From Elephas maximus indicus (taxonomy: Eukaryota > Chordata > Mammalia > Proboscidea > Elephantidae), in the NCBI RefSeq assembly GCF_024166365.1, contig NC_064841.1, positions 27,830,001 through 27,894,000 of the forward strand: 64,000 nt of DNA, written 5' to 3'. The translations under genes were made by a program, and so were the position numbers. Under the pieces are notes generated by a model, which saw only the letters and a list, made by a program, of their open reading frames with translations, was not told where the DNA came from and made no database searches. Below are positions 47,141 through 56,669 of the stretch, one piece after another; within the stretch, counting starts at the first letter, position 1, and every line of letters begins with the position of its first letter.

Positions 47141-47315
47141 TGAAACCCTGGTGGCCTAGTGGTTAAGTGCTACGGCTGCTAACCAAAGGGTCGGTAGTTT
47201 GAATCCGCCAGGCACTACTTGGAAACTCTATGGGGAAGTTCTACTCTGTCCTATGCGGTCGCTATGAGTCGGAATTGACTCGCGGCACTGCGTTTGGTTT
47301 TTTTTTTTTTTTTTT
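47141..47315 (+). mobile_element. AfroSINE-type SINE
   Basis: One of the better preserved copies: A-box TGGCCTAGTGG, B-box GTTTGAATCC, 'gtcgctatgagtcggaattgactcg', ending GCGTTTGG and a T-run. Confidence 0.95.
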
Positions 47316-47517
47316 GATACCGCAGAGCTCCAAGCCCCATGACCTAGCTGCGATACACAGAGGGGTGTTTTCTAAACTATAAGATACTTCTTATCATCCA
47401 AAAACTTCCTACTTTGTTGTTCCGTTGCTAATGCGAGGCAGGGGAAGGAAGCTAGGGTGGGGCATGGGTAAGGAAAGTAGAATATGCTCCCATGGCTATT
47501 TCTGCATAAACCTATTT

Positions 47518-49330
47518 TTTAAAGCAACATTTTATTGTGTTTAAGGTGAAAGTTTACACAGCAAATAAGGTTCCCATTTAACAATTTCTACACAAATTAT
47601 TCAGTGATATTGGTTACATTTTTCACAATGTGTCATCATTCTCATTCGTTTTGTTCTTGCTGTACCATTTCCAATAATCTAGTTTCCCTGCCCATCTTCC
47701 CTGCCTTCTCATCTTTGCTTTAGGGTAATTTTTGATGATTTGATTTCATACAGATTTTTTTTTTTTTTTTTAAAGAAGCTCATTACTCACAGGTGATAAT
47801 CTTTATTTTTTGAGCCAATCTGTTATTTAGCCAAAAGGTGACCTCAAGGAATAATTTCAGTTTAAGGTTTAAAGAATATCTCAGGGCAATATTCTTGGGG
47901 AGTCCTCTAGTCTCAACTAGTCCAGTATGTTTGGATGTTTTAAGAATGAGTTCTGTTCCACATTTTTCTCCTATTCTACCAGGATCCATCTATCGTGGCC
48001 TCGATCAGAGTGATTGGTAGTGTTAGCTGGGCACCATCCGGTTCTTCTGGTCTCAGGGTAGATGAGGTCATGGTTTGTGTAGACTAGTAGCCCTATAGAC
48101 TGCTTTCTTCTCTGAGTCTTTGGTTTCCTTCTTTCTCTTTTGTTCTGGATGAGTAGTGACCAATAGTATCTTAGATGGCTTCTCACAAAATTTTAAGATC
48201 TGAGATACTACTTATCACAATGGGATGAAGAACATATACTTTATGAACTGTACTATGCTGGTTAACTGAATTGTCCCTCAAGACTAAGGTCCTAAGCCTT
48301 CAAATCCAGAAAACAAATCTTGCAAGGTATTGGGTTATGTCTAAGAAGTATTTGTAACTGTGTACTGTATGTGGTTTATTATATATATGGATACACATGC
48401 ATGCACACACATACCTGTATGTACCTATGCCTATAGATACTGTATCTGTACACACATATGTACCCACATCAAATTCATACCTATACACATACATGCCTAT
48501 ATACATATTTGTATAACCATACACTTTTTTTTTTTGGTTGTTGTTGGCATTGTTACAAAATTGTATTTGCCATATGCTTTACCAAAAATGTCCTTTTCTC
48601 TTGTACACTTCTTAGTGACATCATTTAGCTTGGTCAAGCTGTGTGCACCTCACCCATATTCGATGCTACCTTTCCTATTACCAAAAATATCAAGTGTCTA
48701 CTCTCCTGAGAGTGTTTTCTTCTCTTCACCGCCCCCCCCATCCATCTCTGGTAACCACCAATGAGCATTGGTCTCCAGATATGTATCTACTCTTATCTTC
48801 TTATAAAAGCATGATCATATGATATTTGTCCTTGTGTGACTGACTGATTTCACTCAGCATAAAATGTCCTCCAGATTCATCCACGTTATGTTTCAAGAAC
48901 TCATGATTATTCTTTATGGCCGTGTAGTATTCCATTGTATGTATGTACTATACTTTGTTTATCTATTTATTCACTGATGGGCATTTAGGTTGTTTCCATC
49001 TTTTTGCTACTGTGAGTAGATTTCTCGGGTATGTACCTAAGAGTGGGGTTGCTGGATCAAAAGGCAACTCTACGTCTAGTTTTTTGAGGAAGCGCCATAT
49101 TACTTTTCATAGTGATTGTGCTATTTTACAATCTTACCAGCAACGTATAAGAGTCCCAATCTCCCCACATCTTATCTAACATTTGTTGTTTTCTGTTCTT
49201 CTTTTTATTAATGCCATTTTAACAGGGATGAGTTGGTACTTTAATGTAGTCTTGATTTTCATCTCTCTAATGGTTAATGATTGCAAACATTTTTTCATGT
49301 GTTTGTTGGCTGCTGGAATGTCCTCTCTGG
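47518..49330 (-). mobile_element. L1 3' end, inverted, with microsatellite inside
   Basis: Reverse L1 3'UTR from 47518 ('cattttattgtgtttaaggtgaaag') followed by ORF2 C-terminal sequence (about 48820-49330, with the minus-strand equivalent of ALLTIA... and NKC regions). A T-run (47757-47772) and a long CA/TA-rich stretch (48375-48515) lie inside. It could be two adjacent insertions. No frame is intact. Confidence 0.75.
48375..48520. repeat. Imperfect CA/TA-rich microsatellite
   Basis: Repeated 'acacatac', 'tatacacatacatg' and 'ctatagatac' units of about 8-14 bp with many variants. It creates long artificial frames on both strands. Confidence 0.85.
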
Positions 49331-49601
49331 TGAAATTGCATAAACCTATTTTGAATGTCCGAATCTCAATATCAATTCCCTCTCTCTCTTTACAAACCTT
49401 CTGAAACAAATTCTTATCTCCTAACCCCTGCCCCACCCCTACCAAGGCAGTAGATGCCTTGGTCAGGCCAGAGTGGTGGGGAGTAGTTAACACACTCAGA
49501 AGAGCAAAGGAAAAGAGCACATGGATGTTGTCTAAAAGGTCCTGACCAGCACCCCAGAGCAAGGCCACATAGCCAGTCAACACCACGAGGAAACCGGTAA
49601 T

Positions 49602-49751
49602 TTGTATTTTTCTGAAAACCTTAGTCTTGCATTTTTTAGCCAGCTGGTAGGTTTGATATTGCATTATCACAATGTAGCAGAACAGAGAGTGTATCACAAA
49701 GTGCAGATGAGTCAGGGGGCCAACTCAATGCTAACTAACAACAATGGTCAC
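49602..49751 (+). repeat. Old repeat with RTE-like tail, copy 1 (split by LTR)
   Basis: From TGTATTTTTCTGAAAACC to CAACTCAATGCTAACTAACAACAATGGTCAC. The segment has TAGCCAGCTGG (A-box-like) and a tail like RTE and AfroSINE. It is homologous, in reverse, to 53548-53700. The homology resumes at 50262 after the LTR and extends to about 50370 with a MIR-like part. Not coding. Confidence 0.7.
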
Positions 49752-50261
49752 TGTCATAGACTGAATTGTGTCCCCCGTAAATATCTGTCAACTTGGCTAG
49801 CTCATGATTCCCTTGTATGATTGTCTACCATTTTATCTTCTGATGTGTTTTCTCTATATATTGTAAATTCTGTCACTATGATGTAATATGCTAGATTAGC
49901 AGCAGTTACATGGATGAGGTCTACAAGATTGGGTAGTGTCTTAAGTCAATCTTTTTTGAGGTATAAAAGAGAGATGTGAGCAGAGAGACCTGGGGTCCTC
50001 ACACCATCAAGAAAGCACTGCCAGGAGCAGAGCACATCCTTTGGGCCTGAGGTTCCTGTGCTGAGATGCTCCCAGACCAAGGGAAGACTGATGCATCACA
50101 AGGGCCTTTCTTCGGAGCTGACAGAGAAGAAAGCCTTCTGCTGGAGCTGGTGCCCTGAATTCAGACTTCTAGCCTACTAGACTGTGAGGGAATGAACTTC
50201 TCTTTGTTGAAGCCATCCACTTGTGGTATTTCTATTACAGCAGCACTAGATGACTAAGACA
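49752..50261 (+). mobile_element. MaLR-type solo LTR with exact TSD
   Basis: 510 bp from TGTCATAGACTGAATTGTG to GATGACTAAGACA, with exact 5-bp TSD GTCAC (49747-49751 and 50262-50266). The order of blocks ('gtcaacttggctagctcatgattccc', 'gtataaaagagagatgtgagcag', 'ggagctggtgccctgaattc') matches MaLR LTRs. It has split the older repeat around it. Confidence 0.9.
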
Positions 50262-50370
50262 GTCACCTTGCCTTGGAGGGAAGAGCATTGCCTCAGGGCC
50301 CACAGAGCAGGTGCTATCCCCTAGCTCCTTGTCTGAGTGTGGGTAAGTCATTTCTCCTGGAGCCTGGCTT

Positions 50371-50674
50371 CAGGCCTCTGAAGTCTGTGGAGTTTGACAT
50401 CTGGTCACTCTTATGTAGTATATCTGCAGCTGAGATTGAGATATTAGGCACAGTGAGGGGCATCAGGTTGGTGGCCTGGGCCCCCAAGTTACAGCTGGAG
50501 TGCAGGGAGCAGGAAAGGGGGAGGCGAACGTGCTCATTGTCATCTTGCATCTGCAGACAGATGGGCAGGGGCAGCCTCCAGAAGACATTCAGCAGCCCCT
50601 CCATGTTGAACTTGTCTTCCTCTTCTCAGTGTTGCAACTGCACATCCTGGCCTTCTTAGTATGAATTGTAGGTC
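50371..50674. other. No recognisable feature upstream of TNFSF10
   Basis: About 300 bp of moderately GC-rich sequence before the first MITE. The overlapping frames on both strands (50273-50659, 50314-50604) have no domain I recognise. Confidence 0.5.
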
Positions 50675-50682
50675 TTCAGATG

Positions 50683-50981
50683 CAGGAGCAGATTTCCCAG
50701 TAACCTGTTCACTACAGATTAGTAAATAAGCACAGGCAAGCCCGTGCTTACCTTGCTTACTGGGTAATCCGTCCCTGGCAGGGACTGTAAATTTGAAAAG
50801 AGGTTTTGATTCTGTAGAAGAGTGCTGTGGGGTTGAGAGAGAGACAGATATCAGTCATATCTAGAAGCAGAGTTTTGATGTGGTGAAAAAATGTGAAAAT
50901 GTTCACTACAGATGATCTGGTAAACCAGGTAAGTCAGTCAACAGTACGTGCTTACCTTTCCTATTGGATAATCCGCCCCTG
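50683..50981. mobile_element. hAT-like palindromic MITE, composite copy
   Basis: Non-autonomous DNA transposon of 299 bp bounded by an exact 8-bp duplication TTCAGATG (50675-50682 and 50982-50989), the TSD size of hAT elements. It starts CAGGAGCAGATTTCCCAGTAA and ends TAATCCGCCCCTG. Inside it a right arm (TTCACTACAGATTAG ... GTAATCCGTCCCTG, 50706-50776) precedes about 130 bp of spacer and a second right arm (50909-50981). The left arm is mostly missing. This may be one element with a partial duplication, or one copy inserted into another. It carries no coding sequence. Confidence 0.8.
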
Positions 50982-50989
50982 TTCAGATG

Positions 50990-51698
50990 CACGAGGAGTC
51001 CATTCTTGGAAATGTATTTATCTTGTCTGCGAGAGACTAGGGGAGTTTGACAGCTGTAGTCCACTCTTCCTTTCTCAGTTCATCAGACGGAGAGGCTATA
51101 AAGCTGACCTGGTGTATTCACGCCTCTGTCCTCAGGGAGCACATATCTAAGTGCCCAGATTCTAGACACCTACTTGCCAGGCTGGCTGCAGCTTCTGCGC
51201 ACTGCAGGGAGAGTAGAGTTGCAAAGTAGGGGCACAGCATAGGTGCTCACATTTAGGAACAGAACCATTAAGAAACCAGGAACACGTTAGGAAGCCACAG
51301 AGCCAGGATTGGAGCCCAGGCAGTCTGAGCATCTCTGGCTATTTGCAACTCCCCTCGCCACACCCCCCACTCTCCCACACACACTGCCTGGCTACTGCAG
51401 CATGGGGCCAGTTGTCACCTGTGGGCAGACATCAAAGGACATTTTTCCAGATACAGCCAGCATCTCCAGACCCGAGTGGCCTCAGGTCCTATTTAGATCT
51501 GTGGTCTAGTCCCATGACAGGCTTCTGAGGTGAGATATGATGTGTGGGAGCCTAAGATTCAGCCCTAAGAACCAGACACACCCACCAGGGCACAGAAGGC
51601 CCTGAGAGTTAGGGAGGGAACTCTGGTTTAAGTCTCGCGCGAGCACTTAACATTTTTGAAGATTTTGACCACAGACCTGGCTATGGGAGGGGGCAATC
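50990..51698. other. TNFSF10 upstream region, unassigned
   Basis: About 700 bp between the two MITEs, GC-richer than the surrounding DNA. No ISRE- or GAS-type motif stood out at the quality of the proximal ISRE, and there is no gene. Confidence 0.5.
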
Positions 51699-51706
51699 TT
51701 CTTGAG

Positions 51707-51906
51707 CAGGGTCAGTTTACCCAGTAAACAAGGCATGCAGGGGCTTACGTGCATGAATTTACTAAACTGTAGTGAACAATTTCACCTGTTTTTCACCACA
51801 TCTGTGAAATTGTTCACTACAGATTAGTAAGTAAATACAAGTAAGCCGTGCATACCTTACCTAATGTAAGCCACTTTGTATCATGCTTACTTGTTAATCT
51901 GCCCTG
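51707..51906. mobile_element. hAT-like palindromic MITE next to the TNFSF10 promoter
   Basis: A 200-bp element flanked by an exact 8-bp duplication TTCTTGAG (51699-51706 and 51907-51914). The ends are inverted copies, CAGGGTCAGTTTACCCAGTAA and TTACTTGTTAATCTGCCCTG, and the centre is a palindrome around GTGAACAATTTCAC / GTGAAATTGTTCAC. The right arm carries about 22 extra bases (51863-51884). Its downstream end is 36 bp from the ISRE. Termini beginning CAG and an 8-bp TSD indicate the hAT superfamily; I cannot name the family. Confidence 0.88.
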
Positions 51907-51914
51907 TTCTTGAG

Positions 51915-52072
51915 GTTTTATTTTCGCCCAGTCAGTTGCTTTAGTTTCGTTTTCTTGAACTGGCTTCTCATACTGAAAAGAGTCCAGGAAGTGCTCCTCC
52001 CCTGACTGCGATTCACCTACAATTCCAACCGCCAGACTGGCTTCCTGGCAGTCACTCCTGACTTGCAGGGCT
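51915..52072 (+). promoter_or_regulatory. TNFSF10: TNFSF10 proximal promoter and 5'UTR
   Basis: This is the stretch between the downstream TSD of the nearest MITE (ending 51914) and the start codon. It contains the ISRE and an A/G-rich segment near 51971-51990 (catactgaaaagagtcc) where I would expect a degenerate TATA-like region. There is no clear TATA box or CpG island. The final 40 bases before ATG resemble the TRAIL 5'UTR of other mammals. The transcription start site cannot be fixed from sequence alone. Confidence 0.7.
51943..51956 (-). promoter_or_regulatory. ISRE (interferon-stimulated response element) of TNFSF10
   Basis: The + strand reads AGTTTCGTTTTCTT, which matches the ISRE consensus AGTTTCNNTTTCNY at every defined position; the other strand gives GAAAACGAAACT, a joined pair of IRF half-sites. 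It lies 117 bp before the TNFSF10 start codon, where a proximal promoter element would be. TRAIL is a well-known interferon-induced gene, so ISGF3 or IRF binding here is expected. Function is inferred from motif and position. Confidence 0.82.
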
Positions 52073-52207
52073 ATGACCATGGGAGTCCAGAGCCCCACAG
52101 GCCCCAGCCCTGGGCAGACCTGCGTGCTTATCCTGATCTTCACTGTCCTGCTGCAGTCCCTCTGTGTGGCCGTGACTTATCTGTATTTCACGAAAGAGCT
52201 AAAGCAG
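52073..52207 (+). CDS. TNFSF10: TNFSF10 (TRAIL) exon 1 coding part
   Basis: This exon encodes the first 45 residues of TRAIL, a type II membrane ligand of the TNF superfamily that triggers apoptosis through death receptors. The translation matches the mammalian TRAIL N-terminus closely: a short cytoplasmic tail with PSPGQTCVLI, then one hydrophobic signal-anchor (about residues 17-39, ending VAVTYLYF), then KELKQ. It ends in phase 0 at CAG|gtcagt, where mammalian exon 1 also ends. Human TRAIL has 44 residues here, so this copy is one longer near the N-terminus. There are two in-frame starts: ATG at 52073 (moderate context) and ATG at 52079 (ACCATGG, an optimal Kozak). I chose the first because human TRAIL also begins M-x-M. 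The 5'UTR just upstream resembles that of other mammals in my recollection. Recognition is from memory of the family, without a database search. Confidence 0.96.
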
Positions 52208-52579
52208 GTCAGTACAATGCACTTGTTCTGGGAGCTCACAGCAACTCCGGGCTAACTGCATCTCTTTGCCTCTCTACACACTCCTCTTGGAAGAGTTTAC
52301 CTTGGAAGAAAATGCCTCCTTTCTCTGACCATGGGCTGTAATTGCTAATGCATATAATTGTTGAGGACTTTACAAAAGTTTAAGTTCAGGAGACTGTTGT
52401 GAACAAAGTGCAGCTACAGAACTGACTCTACCAGTGACTAGCAAGTGCAGGCAACAAGACCTCTGGGATTTTTTTCTTTTTGGCTTAAAAAGGGTGTATA
52501 TTTTATAATATTAGCAATAGCTATGATTGAGTGCTCCCTGCTAATTGCTTTGTGGTGGTTGTCTCATTAATCCTTGACA

Positions 52580-52710
52580 GTGCCTGTAGCTGCATGAGAG
52601 CAGGGACTGTGTCTACTTTTGCTTACCGTTGCTCCTCTGGACATAGCATATGGCTTGTACATAACACAGCAGGTGTTCGCTAAATAGGTGATGAATGGAT
52701 GAATCACCTT
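52580..52710 (+). mobile_element. L2-type 3' tail
   Basis: 'gagcagggactgtgtctac', 'gcaggtgttcgctaaataggtgatgaatggatgaatc' follow the typical L2 3' end. Within intron 1. Confidence 0.65.
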
Positions 52711-53459
52711 CGCCACAGCTGTAGGTACCATTACTACACGGGAGCAAGGCTCTAAGCTACTGAATGCCTTACCTGGTATTCTGGCTATAACTAATTCCAA
52801 TGGACTTTCAGATAGACATCTGCTGAAAACTGCACGGACAGGAACACTCTTCATGTGCTGTTTGTTTATTCTCAGCCCTGAGGACTCTTAACCACTGCTA
52901 GCCTCTTCCTCCCACCTCTCTTTTTGAAATATCTTAAATTATTTGGATGGAAAGTTTTAACACAGACAAGTCAGACTTCCAAAAGTCAGCAGATAGAATA
53001 ACATACATAGGAGCTGCGATGAGAACCAAGGTTTGGAGTGTTCGGCTTCTCTTTTTCTCTCCAACACTGAGTGTGGAGTGAGGGTAAGCCAGGTCTTCAA
53101 AATATGTTTGGGTTTAGATCTGTGGCATTTCTGTGTAGGCAATAGGGAACCACAAGAAGGACTGGCCTTCTACCTAATCCTCAGCCACAGGCATGTCATG
53201 GGTGAAGTCTGTAGGAAAGAGGTTAGCAGATGGATTCAGCATTTTACTCTTCGTGATAAAATAATTGAAAAGAAACTTGTCATTCTGTCCTCATGGATGG
53301 TCCAAATACTAATCCAGGCACGTTTGACAGAGAAAAAAAAAATGTGTGCCATTTTAGTTTATGTATCTCTCAACTGTATAAAACTTCTGTAACCATGAAC
53401 GCAAAGCTGTTTAAAAGAAGCCAACACAACTTTTATTGTGTTGGTTACAGCTGTACTAG

Positions 53460-53700
53460 GAAAGTAAGATCCCAAGAGAAATGACTTACTCAAAGTGAGA
53501 CAAGTAGCTACGGCTAGTACCTGGTCTATGGGCACCTACGCAAGGTGACCGGTGTTGTTAATTACCATTGAGTTGGCCCCCTGACTCATTTGCATTTTGT
53601 CATACACACTGTCTTCTGCTGCATTGTGATAAGGCAATACCAAATCTGCCAGCTGGCTAGGAAATGCAAGGCTAAGGTTCTCAGAAAAATATGAGTTCTG
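53460..53700 (-). repeat. Old repeat with RTE-like tail, copy 2 (inverted)
   Basis: On the minus strand this reads CATATTTTTCTGAGAACC ... CAACTCAATGGTAATTAACAACACCGGTCACC and continues into a MIR-like 'gtaagtcatttctcttgg' segment. It matches 49602-49751 plus 50262-50370 in reverse. Divergence looks like roughly one base in five. Confidence 0.72.
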
Positions 53701-54303
53701 CAAAAGCCATAGTGTTTTAATTATCTGTTAGAAATGCAGTTTGCATATCCTGTGGAGTATAAATTTGATTCTCTCAATAGGTTGGAAATTTTTCCTTTGG
53801 AAATGGATGAAGAAGTCTCTTGTTTGATTATCAAGCGATTATGAAAAATATGACTACCATTAGATGACCAGAGAAGTCTGCTTTATTCGTAGATCATATT
53901 TAGAAAAGGTTTTATATTTGTAAGGAAAAGAAATCAGTATAACTACAGCTATGCTAGAAAACTGCTGTGTTTATTGGCTTAGAGCCACCATGTCCTAACC
54001 TTTGTTACATTTGCAATGTAAACAATGGGGCCCCTCAATTTGCTTACATGACAAGTTTGCCTGATTTTAAGACTGGACTTTGAATTTTTCCACAATAAAA
54101 ATGACAGTTTCAGATAAAGCTTAACATCCCAATTGTGCACATTTTTTCTTGATTGCGTATTTACACATGCATACATGTATGTACAGGCTTGCAGTGGAAT
54201 ATGCTGAGAGTGCTAGAGAGGAAGGAGAATTGCAGACATTCAGTGTCTACAAAGTCCCAGGAACTTTGCGAAGTGTTACCCAGTTTCACCCTCATTAACA
54301 ACC

Positions 54304-54723
54304 TGCCTTAGTTATCTAGCGCTGCCATGACAAAAATACTGCAAGTTGATGGCTTTAACAAACAGAAATTTATTTTCTCATGGTTTAGGAGGCTAGAAGT
54401 CTAAAGTCAGGGCACCAGGTCTAGAGGACGGCTTTCTTTCTCTGTTGGCTCAGGGGGAAGGTTCTTGTCTCTTTTCAGCTTCTGCTTCTTGGCTCCTTCG
54501 TGATCTTCACGTGGGATGGTATCTACCTTCCCCTGTTGCCCCTTGTTCCTCTGTTCTAACCTGCTGTTTTTAGATCTCAAAGGTAATTAGCTTAAAACAC
54601 ACCCTGCACTGATATGGTCTCTTAACATAAAGAAAACCCATTCCCAAATGGGATTATAACCACAGGTACAGGGGTTAAGATTTATGACACATATTTTTGG
54701 GAAACACAGTTCAGTCCATAATA
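54304..54723 (-). mobile_element. MaLR-type LTR, antisense
   Basis: 420 bp, starting TGCCTTAGTTATCTAGCGC and ending CAGTCCATAATA, with exact 5-bp TSD CAACC (54299-54303 and 54724-54728). It has the 'aatttattttctcatggtttaggaggc' block seen antisense in MLT1/MST LTRs. Confidence 0.83.
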
Positions 54724-54765
54724 CAACCCTATAAGGTAATATAATTACCCCATTTTATAGACGAA

Positions 54766-54959
54766 TAAAGGAGCCCTTGTGGCACAGTGGTTGAGCGCTC
54801 AGCTGCTCAAAAAAGGTCAACAGTTTGGATCTACCAGCTGCTCAGCAGAAGAAAGATATGACAGTCTGTTTCTATAGAGAAGCCTTGGAAACTCTATAGG
54901 GCAGCTCTACTCTGTCTGAAAGGGTTGCTATGAGTCAGAATCTACTCAACCGTAATCGG
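54766..54959 (+). mobile_element. AfroSINE-type SINE with 12-bp TSD
   Basis: Longer form (with AAGAAAGATATGACAGTC). Exact 12-bp TSD TTTATAGACGAA (54754-54765 and 54960-54971). Inserted in a MIR. Confidence 0.95.
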
Positions 54960-55839
54960 TTTATAGACGAACAAACTAAGGGTCAGGGAAATTAGGTGAC
55001 TTGTACAAGACTACAAAGCTAGTAAAAGATAAAGTCCAATTTTGAAAACAGAGCAGACTGATTCCAAAGCCCAAACTCTTCCCAGCACACACAAAGCCCA
55101 GACTCTGTTTTCTCAAGGGAAGGTGAATCTGCATGTCCTTGGGTGCCTATGTAGCATATTCACAGCAGCATATTCGACAAAAGTATCATTTTCCTAAAAC
55201 AGATTACTGGTTCCCCCTAGGCTGGTGAAAATTTGCAGAAGATAGAGTGGAGCAAGGATTGTAGGGGGTAGGAGTTAAGAAAAGGTGAGAAACATTAAGT
55301 CTGTAGACCAGCAATCATGAACAACAAGTATGGACTCAGCCTCCGAAGTCTGTGTCTCTCTGAGAAAGTTGGAACCGTCTACTTCTGACACCACAGGTGG
55401 AGAGGAAAAGGGGTAAGGTGACCCTTCTTCACAGATTTCTATAAAGAATCCTTTATGCTAGTCATTGTTTTTAGAAACCGATTGCCTGAGGCTAATGTCT
55501 GGGCAACAGAGACGGTCAGTGCCACCACCTCAGAATGTCTGACCCAGCAAAGGAGGAAGACTTACTTCAAGCCTTGCCAAGGACTGGTTTACCCTGGCTT
55601 AGACAACTGCCACGTTTGCTATGGCACCAATAGCAGCTGCTGTGGAAATCCACTTCACAGAAGAAAGGGCTTCTGGAGAAGAAGAGCAGGCATCCAGTGC
55701 AAAGGCTGTCTCTCCTTCCAGAGGCATGCCAAGGAGAGTAACACACGCCCAGCCCCTTCCTCCAACACCCGGGGTCAGTTTCAGGAGAGAACAGCCCCAG
55801 GCTGCATGTGGTGCGGCAGGAAATACACACTTCTATATA

Positions 55840-55915
55840 TAGGGTTGCTATAGGGTCATTATCAGTTAGAATCGACTGGACTGCAACAGGTTTTGTTTTT
55901 TTGTTTTTTTTTGGT
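55840..55915 (+). mobile_element. AfroSINE 3' fragment
   Basis: 'tatagggttgctatagggtcattatcag', 'tagaatcgactggactgcaacaggttttg': the terminal 75 bp of a SINE with a duplicated TATAGGGT. Confidence 0.8.
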
Positions 55916-56510
55916 TTACGTGAAAAGGATGTGGAGAGGTAAGGGCAAGGGGTTGGTGGTGGGGAAAGACACATCACATGAATTATTCTTCGAATATTTC
56001 TAAGTATTGCTCAGTTCTAAATATTGCTAAGTATTCTTGGAATAACCACAGCCTCCCACCCCTCCCCCCACGCCTCCAGTCTCGAGCACTGGCCAAGCTC
56101 TGTGGAAGAAGCTACCAAATATGATAATGTAAGAAATGTAGTTGGATGGGAAGGGGTCATTGAGGCTTCCTCTCTGTTTCTGTTCTTCAGAAATCAATAT
56201 TTATATCTAGAAGGAGAAACACTAACATGTTGACAATTTTGATCTCTAGGTGGTAGGATTATGGATGATTTATTCCTTTTAATTTTTCTATATTTTCTAA
56301 ATTTTCTACAGTAAATGTCATAAAAATATCAATGTTCATCTGTACGTGATTTTCATGCTGATTTAAACAGCATGATATTTTTATATGGCCTTAAGAAAAA
56401 AACAACCATATACAAAATTGCACATGATCTAATTTCAACTCTAAACAAGTATGTGTAGAAGGGGGAAGGTCACCCAAAGGTCAACTAGGAAGTTAAGCTT
56501 TGGTCTTCTA

Positions 56511-56669
56511 ACCCACCCAAACCCACTGCCCTTGAGTCGATTCCGACTCGTAGAGACCCTATAGGACATAGTAGAACTGCCTCATAGAGTTTCCAAGGAG
56601 TGCCTGGTGGATTTGAACTGCTGACCTCTTGGTTAGCAGCCATAACACTTAACCACTACACCACCAGGG
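56511..56669 (-). mobile_element. AfroSINE-type SINE, reverse
   Basis: Begins ACCCACCCAAACCCACTGCCC, ends ACTACACCACCAGGG, with exact 11-bp TSD TTGGTCTTCTA (56500-56510 and 56670-56680). Confidence 0.95.

Larger units (their letters stand above)
54240..55085 (+). mobile_element. MIR SINE split by an LTR and a SINE
   Basis: The MIR pieces are 54240-54303 ('ctttgcgaagtgttacccag'), 54724-54765 ('aaggtaatataattaccccattttatagacgaa') and 54960-55085 ('actaagggtcagggaaattaggtgac', 'ctagtaaaagata'). Between them are a MaLR LTR and an AfroSINE. Read together they restore the MIR order. Confidence 0.75.

Noticed and set aside
47141-47230. tRNA-like A and B boxes suggesting a tRNA gene
   Set aside because: The boxes belong to the head of an AfroSINE copy; there is no complete tRNA cloverleaf or terminator, and many copies exist here.
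48300-48764. Overlapping frames of 74 and 134 codons
   Set aside because: They are produced by the CA/TA-rich microsatellite and its flanks.
49176-49697. 173-codon minus-strand open frame with hydrophobic stretches
   Set aside because: It crosses the end of an inverted L1 fragment and an old repeat; the composition results from those repeats and not from a membrane-protein gene.
55455-55853. 132-codon Cys-rich frame
   Set aside because: Cysteine spacing fits no zinc-finger family and it runs into a SINE fragment at the end; kept only as a low-interest observation.
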